Shown one piece after another: positions 1-4,462 of a stretch of 6,697 nt of DNA. Source of the stretch: JACKJP01 sp050186955 (lineage in GTDB: Bacteria; Pseudomonadota; Alphaproteobacteria; Rhizobiales; Tepidamorphaceae); assembly GCA_050186955.1 (NCBI GenBank), contig JBFWXZ010000175.1, positions 1 to 6,697 of the forward strand, written 5' to 3'. Position 1 is the first letter of the stretch, and each line of letters starts with the position of its first letter. The notes under the pieces were generated by a model. It had not been told where the DNA came from, made no database searches, and saw only the letters and a list, made by a program, of their open reading frames with translations. The translations under genes were made by a program, and so were the position numbers.

Positions 1-2327
1 TGGAGGATCCACTCGCCGATGGGAACGATGAGGCCGGTCTCCTCGGCGATCGGGATGAAGCTCAGCGGCGAGATCATGCCGGCGGTCGGGTGGATCCAGC
101 GGGCCAGCGCCTCGAAGCCGACGATGCGGTTGTCGTCGAGCGACACCTGCGGCTGGAAGAAGACGGTCAGCTCGCCATTGTCGACGGCGTTGCGCAGGTC
201 GCTGACGAGCTGCTGGCGCTCGCGGACGCTCTCGGCCATGTCCGGCTGGAAGTAGCGGAAGGTGTTCTTGCCCTCGCGCTTGGCGCAGTAGAGCGCGAGG
301 TCGACGTTCTTGAGCAGCTCGTCGGGATCGTCGCCGTCGCGCGGCGCCACCGCGACGCCGACGCTGGCGCCGATGACGACCTCCTGCTCGATGAGCACGT
401 AGGGCCGGCTGATCGCCCTGATGAGGCGGCTCGGCAGCTTGTCGGGAACCGGCGTCGCCGTCAGCGGGGTGACGACGGCGAACTCGTCGCCGCCGAGGCG
501 GACGACGAGGTGGTCGTCGCCGGCGGTGTCGACGATGCGGTGCGCGACCTCCTGCAGCAGCAGGTCGCCGGTCGGGTGGCCGAGCGTGTCGTTGACGCCC
601 TTGAACTCGTCAAGGTCGATGCTGACCACCGAGAAGGAGCTGCCCGGCATCTCCCGCATGTTCTCGATGCGGGCGGCGAGCTGCTCCTTGAGGTGGATGC
701 GGTTCGGCAGCCTGGTCAGGCTGTCGTGGCGGGCCTGGTGGAGGAGCCGCTCGCGGGCGCGCTCGCGCTCGGTGATGTCCTGGTAGATCGCCACCCAGCC
801 GCCGCCCGCCAGCGGCTGGCGGGTGGCCAGGATGGTGCGGCCATCCTTCAGCCGCTTGGTGATCCAGCTCTGCCCGTCGGCCGGCCATTCGAGCGGGTCG
901 AGGGCGCGGCCGGATTCGTCGCTCACCGTCTCGACGATGCGCCGCTGCAGCTTCAGCAGGTCCTTGTAGTGGAGACCGGGGGCGAGGCTCGACGGGGAGA
1001 TGGCGAACATCTCGCAGAAGCGGGTGTTGGAGACGATCAACCGCTTGTCGACGTCGAACATGCACAGGCCATGCGACATGTTGTTGAGGGCGGCGTCGAA
1101 CAGCAGGTTCTGCTTGCGCAGCTCGCTTTCCTGGCGCTCCAGCATGACGTTCTTGGTGACGACGCTCTCGCGCAGCCGGTCGCGCTCCTTCACCGAATCG
1201 CGCAGCACCATGACGGCGCGCGAGATGTCGCCGATCTCGTCGAGGCGGTCGGTGTTGTCGACGGCGACGTCGTATTCGCCGCGGGCGACCGAGGTGACGA
1301 CGCCGGCGAGGCGGCGCAGCGGGCGGGTGATCGGCAGCGCGGTGGCGGCGATGGCGCCGGATATCCCGAGGGCCGAGATGATGCCGATGCCGATCAGCCA
1401 GTTGATCAGCCGGGTGCCCTCGGTGCGGCCGATCCGCGTCACCTCGTTCTGGGCCGCGTAGAGCTCGGCGATCGGCTTGAAGGCGCAGATCGACAGGAAT
1501 TCCATGGAGCGGCCGCAGCGGGCGATGAACTGCTCGCCGTCGGCCTCGGCGAGGAGCCGCTGTCCCTGGGTCTCGAATTCGAGCCGCGTCGACACGCCGG
1601 CGGAGGCGACCAGCTCCTCGCGGGCGTAGAGGGCGACACCGGATTCGGTGATCTTGGCGAAGTCGTCGAGAATCGGCTCGTGCGGACGGATCCAGCGCTG
1701 GGCGATCAGCGCCCCGATGACGTCGCCGAAATCGTCGAAGACGGGAACGGCGATGATCTGCGACACCGCGCCGGCGATGTTGGAGCGGTCGAAGACCGGG
1801 CCCTCGGCCCTCGTCGCCAGCCGCGACACCGCGTGCGGGGCGCTGCGCTCGCTCTCGGCGAGGGCCTCGGCGATGGGCGCGCGCAGCCCGTTGGCGTGGA
1901 TGATCTGGTAGAGCCCGACGAGATCGGCGTCGCCGACGGAGGCGCCCAGCACGTTCACCGAGGCGTCGGTGGCGACGATGGTGTCGACCTCGGCGATGCG
2001 CGCGATGGGGCGCAGAACCGCCTCGATCGCCACCATGTTGCGCGATTCGATCGCCGCGATGGCGTCGGCCCTGGTGGCCGCGCTCAGCACGCGGCGGGCG
2101 ATGTCCTCGCTCTGGAACTCGAGCCGCGCATTGGCGAGCGCGATGTCGGCGTCGAGCCGCTTGGACAGGTCCTCGTCCTCGAGCCGCTCCAGCTCGCTGG
2201 CCTGGCGCGACAGGCTGCGGTCGAGCTGGAAGATGACCAGGCCGAGGAACAGCACGATGGTGACCGCGGTCGCAGCGACCGCGGCCAGGATGAATCTGGT
2301 CGAAAGCGAATGAAGCTTGACCATCAT
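1..2327 (-). CDS. Membrane-bound PAS-GGDEF-EAL c-di-GMP enzyme (3' end outside window)
   Basis: Predicted inner-membrane enzyme that makes and/or degrades cyclic di-GMP in response to a periplasmic signal. The visible 775 residues show TM1 (about 12-35), a periplasmic region of about 270 residues that reads like a Cache sensor (inferred from strand patterns such as VPVFDDFGDVIGALIAQ near 194-210), TM2 (about 308-331), HAMP (332-384), PAS (about 405-520), GGDEF (about 532-695) and the start of an EAL domain. The cyclase site looks intact: GGDEF at 612-616, with D571, N579 and D588 at the spacing seen in PleD. No RxxD inhibitory site precedes it. EAL lies at 739-741, and the rest of that domain, with most phosphodiesterase catalytic residues, is beyond the left edge. 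Two ATGs lie in tandem at 2327 and 2324. The purine-rich AAAGAG upstream suits the second better (about 5 nt spacing), so the true start may be 2324. The gene lies 7 nt after the binding-protein gene, suggesting translational coupling and a shared signal. Family assignment is firm; ligand and net activity are unknown. Confidence 0.95.
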   Translation of the reverse strand, partial: MMVKLHSLSTRFILAAVAATAVTIVLFLGLVIFQLDRSLSRQASELERLEDEDLSKRLDADIALANARLEFQSEDIARRVLSAATRADAIAAIESRNMVAIEAVLRPIARIAEVDTIVATDASVNVLGASVGDADLVGLYQIIHANGLRAPIAEALAESERSAPHAVSRLATRAEGPVFDRSNIAGAVSQIIAVPVFDDFGDVIGALIAQRWIRPHEPILDDFAKITESGVALYAREELVASAGVSTRLEFETQGQRLLAEADGEQFIARCGRSMEFLSICAFKPIAELYAAQNEVTRIGRTEGTRLINWLIGIGIISALGISGAIAATALPITRPLRRLAGVVTSVARGEYDVAVDNTDRLDEIGDISRAVMVLRDSVKERDRLRESVVTKNVMLERQESELRKQNLLFDAALNNMSHGLCMFDVDKRLIVSNTRFCEMFAISPSSLAPGLHYKDLLKLQRRIVETVSDESGRALDPLEWPADGQSWITKRLKDGRTILATRQPLAGGGWVAIYQDITERERARERLLHQARHDSLTRLPNRIHLKEQLAARIENMREMPGSSFSVVSIDLDEFKGVNDTLGHPTGDLLLQEVAHRIVDTAGDDHLVVRLGGDEFAVVTPLTATPVPDKLPSRLIRAISRPYVLIEQEVVIGASVGVAVAPRDGDDPDELLKNVDLALYCAKREGKNTFRYFQPDMAESVRERQQLVSDLRNAVDNGELTVFFQPQVSLDDNRIVGFEALARWIHPTAGMISPLSFIPIAEETGLIVPIGEWIL

Positions 2328-2334
2328 CGCTCTT

Positions 2335-3126
2335 TCACGAAGAGGGCAGGGCCCTGTGCGCGGAGACGATCGCCCTGCCGGCGTCGGACCTGGTGAAGTC
2401 CATGAACGCCTGCATGTCGGGTTCCACGGCGTCGGACTTGAACACGAAGGCCAGCTCGACGGCGCTGGGATAGCCCGGATCGGTGGGCGCCATGCCGTCG
2501 ACCTTGAGCGTGACGACGTTGTCGATGTCGGTCTCCGAATAGGGCGCGAAGCCGACCGCGCCCTCGACGCCCTGCACCGTCTCGACGGCGTCCTGCGTCG
2601 TCACCGCCATCTTCGAGCGCTCGGTGAAGGCGAGGTCCGACCAGCCGGGCATCGAGGCGCGCAGCACCTGCAGGGTGCTGTCGCCGTCCTCGCGCCGCAC
2701 GACGCGGATCTTGACGTCGTTGCCGCCGACCTCGCTCCACGAGCGCACCTTGCCCTCGAAGATGTCGCGGACCTGTGCGTTGGTCAGGCCGGTGACGCCG
2801 GCCGACTTGTTGGCGAAGATGGCGGACGGGATGCGCGCGAAGGGCACGTAGTCGAGGCCGGCCGCCTTCTCGGAGGCCTTGAGCACGCGGGCGACCCGAG
2901 CGAGCCGCTCCTCGCCGGAGGAGACGGCGGCGATGCCGCCGCCGGAGCCGATGCTGTCGGGCACCTCGACGGCGGCGCCGGTGTCCTTGGTGTAGGCGCT
3001 GGCGATCTCGCGCAGCAGCTGAAGTCCGTCGCCGGTCCCGACGACCCGCAGATCGCCGGCGGCGGCTGCGGATGCATAAAGGGCGAGGCTGCCGACCAGC
3101 CACGCCACGATCGAATTCCTCAACAT
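2335..3126 (-). CDS. PstS-like periplasmic substrate-binding protein
   Basis: A 263-residue secreted protein of the PBP-like/phosphate-binding (PstS-type) superfamily. Residues 1-23 form a signal peptide: Arg at 3, a hydrophobic core, and a cleavage-like AAAAG end. The mature chain has the family's ligand-loop pattern: GTGDG at 30-34, SIGSGGG at 58-64 and RREDGDST at 144-151. It also has the family-typical stretch LTNAQVRDIFEGK..SWSEVGG (114-135). The pocket is not canonical: the usual DGSGT-like loop reads DGDST, and the segment that normally carries the phosphate-contacting Asp reads ERLARVARVL. The ligand could therefore be phosphate, another oxyanion or something else. No pstC, pstA or pstB accompanies it. 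Its only partner is the GGDEF-EAL gene 7 nt downstream, so a sensory rather than transport role is inferred. The ATG at 3126 is chosen because AGGAGG precedes it by 10 nt and the signal peptide begins there; an in-frame GTG at 3168 would place that ribosome site inside the gene. Confidence 0.88.
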   Translation of the reverse strand: MLRNSIVAWLVGSLALYASAAAAGDLRVVGTGDGLQLLREIASAYTKDTGAAVEVPDSIGSGGGIAAVSSGEERLARVARVLKASEKAAGLDYVPFARIPSAIFANKSAGVTGLTNAQVRDIFEGKVRSWSEVGGNDVKIRVVRREDGDSTLQVLRASMPGWSDLAFTERSKMAVTTQDAVETVQGVEGAVGFAPYSETDIDNVVTLKVDGMAPTDPGYPSAVELAFVFKSDAVEPDMQAFMDFTRSDAGRAIVSAHRALPSS

Positions 3127-3136
3127 GATCCTGTGG

Positions 3137-3142
3137 CCTCCT
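3137..3142 (-). promoter_or_regulatory. Shine-Dalgarno of the binding-protein gene
   Basis: A perfect AGGAGG on the minus strand, 10 nt before the ATG at 3126. It decides the start: the longer in-frame option (GTG at 3168) would put this site inside the coding sequence and add 14 residues ahead of a signal peptide that is complete without them. Confidence 0.75.
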
Positions 3143-3205
3143 GCTAAAAGCAAAATGGTTACGGCCACTTATTCATTAATAGATGTAAATGACTCTAAAA
3201 TATCG

Positions 3206-3237
3206 CGACGTTGGGGAAGCGAAGTTTCCCAACATCG
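3206..3237. repeat. 32-bp imperfect inverted repeat, possible operator
   Basis: Two 13-bp arms, CGACGTTGGGGAA and TTTCCCAACATCG, are separated by GCGAAG. Eleven of 13 positions are complementary, with an unbroken GTTGGG/CCCAAC core. It sits at the edge of the AT-rich promoter core, 79 bp from the binding-protein start and 123 bp from the FNT start. No T-run follows on either strand, so it does not look like a terminator. A binding site for a dimeric regulator serving one or both divergent genes is the likelier reading; an RNA hairpin in the FNT leader is the alternative. Confidence 0.55.
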
Positions 3238-3253
3238 TTACCCGTTGCTGAAT

Positions 3254-3273
3254 GGAAAAGAGAAGAAGAAGAA
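3254..3273 (+). repeat. Polypurine AGA/GAA microsatellite tract
   Basis: Twenty consecutive purines, of which 3261-3273 is AGA repeated four times plus A. It lies between the inverted repeat and the leader hairpins, upstream of the FNT gene. It has no clear role. An ATG just before it (3252) opens a frame that overlaps the FNT gene and is judged not real. Confidence 0.5.
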
Positions 3274-3305
3274 TAACGCCGCGGCGGCGCGGCTGCCGCT
3301 TTCAG

Positions 3306-3323
3306 GAACCCGAGCGCGGGTTC
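3306..3323 (+). other. Perfect 7-bp stem-loop in FNT leader
   Basis: GAACCCG and CGGGTTC pair exactly around the 4-nt loop AGCG. It lies 38 nt upstream of the FNT start codon and has no T-run after it. It may be a leader RNA structure or a DNA palindrome; the sequence alone does not say which. Confidence 0.45.
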
Positions 3324-3330
3324 GGGCATT

Positions 3331-3360
3331 GTCGCAGGGATATCCCGACGGGAATACCCC
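3331..3360 (+). promoter_or_regulatory. Alternative hairpins next to the FNT start codon
   Basis: The last 30 nt before the ATG contain the palindrome GGGATATCCC (3337-3346) and the near-perfect stem TATCCC-GAC-GGGAATA (3341-3356). They also contain GGG-AATA-CCC ending at the start codon, and GTCG (3331-3334) that can pair with CGAC (3346-3349). These pairings exclude each other. The only ribosome-site-like sequence, GGGAA at 3350-3354, is within them. This suggests, but does not prove, that translation starts are controlled by structure. Confidence 0.35.
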
Positions 3361-4284
3361 ATGGCCGCTGCAACCTCCGCGAAAAGACGCTCCCGCAAGC
3401 CGGCGAAACGGCAATCGTCCGCGAAGGACGCGAAGGAGCACGACGCCCCCGACCCGCGGGACGACGTCCCCGAGGCCGAGCACGGCGTCAGCAACGAGGA
3501 GGAGAAGGAGGTCAAGGAGCACCGCCGCCTGAGGGCGCTGGTGATCTACGAGATCATCCGCGTCGAGGGCGACGGCGAGCTGGCGCGCGGCTTCGGCGCG
3601 CTGTGGTGGTCGGGACTGGCGGCCGGCATCTCCATCGGCCTGTCGGTGGTCTCGCAGGCGCTGCTCGCCGCCCATCTGCCCGACGCGCCGTGGAAGTTCC
3701 TGGTCGAGAAGCTCGGCTACTCGGTCGGCTTCATCGTCGTCATCATGGCGCGCCAGCAGCTCTTCACCGAGAACACGTTGACCGCCGTGCTGCCGGTCAT
3801 CTCGCGCCAGAAGCTCGACTGGCTGCTGGTCATGCTTCGGCTGTGGGGGATCGTGCTGGCGGCGAACATGGCCGGCTGCCTCGTCGTCGCGGCGACGCTC
3901 GCCCACACGCCGATGCTGCCGGCGGAGGTGGCGTCGAATGTGCGCGAGATCGCGCTGCACCTGATGGAGAACCCGGCCGGGGCGATGTTCGTGAAGGGGA
4001 TCGCCGCCGGATGGATCATCGCCGCGCTGGTGTGGATGCTGCCATCGGCGGAGAACACCGAATTCTTCCTGATCGGCCTGATGACCTACATGATCGCGCT
4101 CGGCGACTTCACCCATGTGGTCGCCGGCTCGGTCGAGGCGTTCTATCTGTGGCTCCAGGGCGAGATCGGCGCTTCCGCCGTATTCCTGCAATTCTTCCTG
4201 CCGACGCTGGCCGGCAACGTGTTCGGCGGCACCGTGCTGTTCGCGGTGCTGACCTATGCGCAGATCCGCGAGGAGATCAGGTGA
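3361..4284 (+). CDS. YfdC-like formate/nitrite transporter (FNT) family channel
   Basis: A 307-residue integral inner-membrane protein of the FNT family, most like the YfdC branch in length and motifs. The family forms pentameric channels for small monovalent anions such as formate and nitrite; the substrate of YfdC-type members is not established. Residues 1-57 are a hydrophilic tail, first K/R/S/A-rich and then acidic, followed by about six membrane segments (roughly 79-103, 118-135, 154-182, 207-227, 234-260, 276-300). FNT hallmarks are visible: RQQLFTENTLTAVLP (131-145) at the first re-entrant break, AANMAG (167-172), FVKGIAAGW with K212, GDFTHVVAG with the central pore histidine H252, and AGNVFGG (284-290). 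The ATG at 3361 has only a weak ribosome site (GGGAA). The gene is transcribed divergently from the binding-protein operon, and its last 8 bp overlap the 3' end of ccoS on the other strand. FNT membership is firm; substrate is not. Confidence 0.9.
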   Translation: MAAATSAKRRSRKPAKRQSSAKDAKEHDAPDPRDDVPEAEHGVSNEEEKEVKEHRRLRALVIYEIIRVEGDGELARGFGALWWSGLAAGISIGLSVVSQALLAAHLPDAPWKFLVEKLGYSVGFIVVIMARQQLFTENTLTAVLPVISRQKLDWLLVMLRLWGIVLAANMAGCLVVAATLAHTPMLPAEVASNVREIALHLMENPAGAMFVKGIAAGWIIAALVWMLPSAENTEFFLIGLMTYMIALGDFTHVVAGSVEAFYLWLQGEIGASAVFLQFFLPTLAGNVFGGTVLFAVLTYAQIREEIR

Positions 4285-4462
4285 GGCGGCGGCGGGCGTC
4301 GGCCGGGTCGCGCGGCTCGTCGGGCCCCTCGTCGTCGAGCGCCCGGTAGGCGGCGCCGTCGAGATCGCTGAACTGGCCGCTCCTCAGGCTCCAGACGAAG
4401 CCGGCGAGGCCGACGAGGCCGAGGAACAGGGCGATCGGGATGAGCAGCAGGAGATTGCTCAT
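4277..4462 (-). CDS. ccoS: cbb3-type cytochrome oxidase assembly protein CcoS
   Basis: A 61-residue single-pass membrane protein needed for cofactor insertion (heme b and copper) into the CcoN subunit of cbb3 cytochrome oxidase, as known from Rhodobacter. The sequence matches the family well: one N-terminal helix (about 3-25), then WSLRSGQFSDLDGAAYRAL, which carries the conserved GQF-D-DL-D/E-G-A-R pattern (29-41) and the acidic LDDE, then a short variable charged tail. Length is normal. The start codon overlaps the ccoI stop as ATGA (4462-4459), with a GAGG ribosome site inside the end of ccoI, so translation is probably coupled. It is the last gene of the unit here: the next gene, the FNT channel, converges on it and overlaps by 8 bp. 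The symbol fixS would be equally valid in rhizobial naming. Confidence 0.93.
   Translation of the reverse strand: MSNLLLLIPIALFLGLVGLAGFVWSLRSGQFSDLDGAAYRALDDEGPDEPRDPADARRRLT

Larger units (their letters stand above)
3127..3360. promoter_or_regulatory. Divergent control region between binding-protein operon and FNT gene
   Basis: This 234-bp gap separates two divergently transcribed units and must hold both promoters. The stretch 3142-3204 is distinctly AT-rich compared with the rest of the window and is the likely promoter core. Weak -10-like hexamers are TATTAA on the minus strand (within 3175-3181) and TAAAAT on the plus strand (3196-3201). Neither has a convincing -35 at 16-18 bp, so exact promoters cannot be assigned. 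No FNR/FixK-type TTGAT-N4-ATCAA box was found, so nothing here ties these genes to the low-oxygen control expected for the nearby cco genes. The right half contains a purine tract and several hairpin-forming segments. Confidence 0.6.

Noticed and set aside
90..2396. Very long plus-strand open frame (768 codons) opposite the GGDEF-EAL gene
   Set aside because: Its translation is low-complexity (A, D, V, G, R, L) with no recognisable domain, as expected antisense to a GC-rich gene. The minus strand gives clear HAMP, PAS, GGDEF and EAL motifs over the same stretch.
3127..3168. Longer binding protein starting at the in-frame GTG at 3168
   Set aside because: It would place the AGGAGG site inside the gene and add residues before a signal peptide that is already complete from the ATG at 3126.
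3206..3237. Rho-independent terminator at the inverted repeat
   Set aside because: No T-run follows the stem on either strand, and it lies between divergent genes where no terminator is needed.
3306..3356. Guanidine-II (mini-ykkC) riboswitch suggested by two tandem small hairpins
   Set aside because: That class needs ACGR loops on both stems. The loops here are AGCG and GAC, so the match fails.
3127..3360. FNR/FixK box or Pho box in the divergent region
   Set aside because: No TTGAT-N4-ATCAA was found. One half-site resembling a Pho repeat (GAGTCAT on the minus strand) has no matching second repeat, so the match is no better than chance.
3252..4349. Plus-strand frame starting MEKRRRR that overlaps the FNT gene
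   Set aside because: It runs out of frame through a gene with clear membrane segments and FNT motifs. The product is Arg/Gly/Ala-rich without domains, and no ribosome site precedes it. A short leader peptide is not supported either, since no nearby stop closes it.
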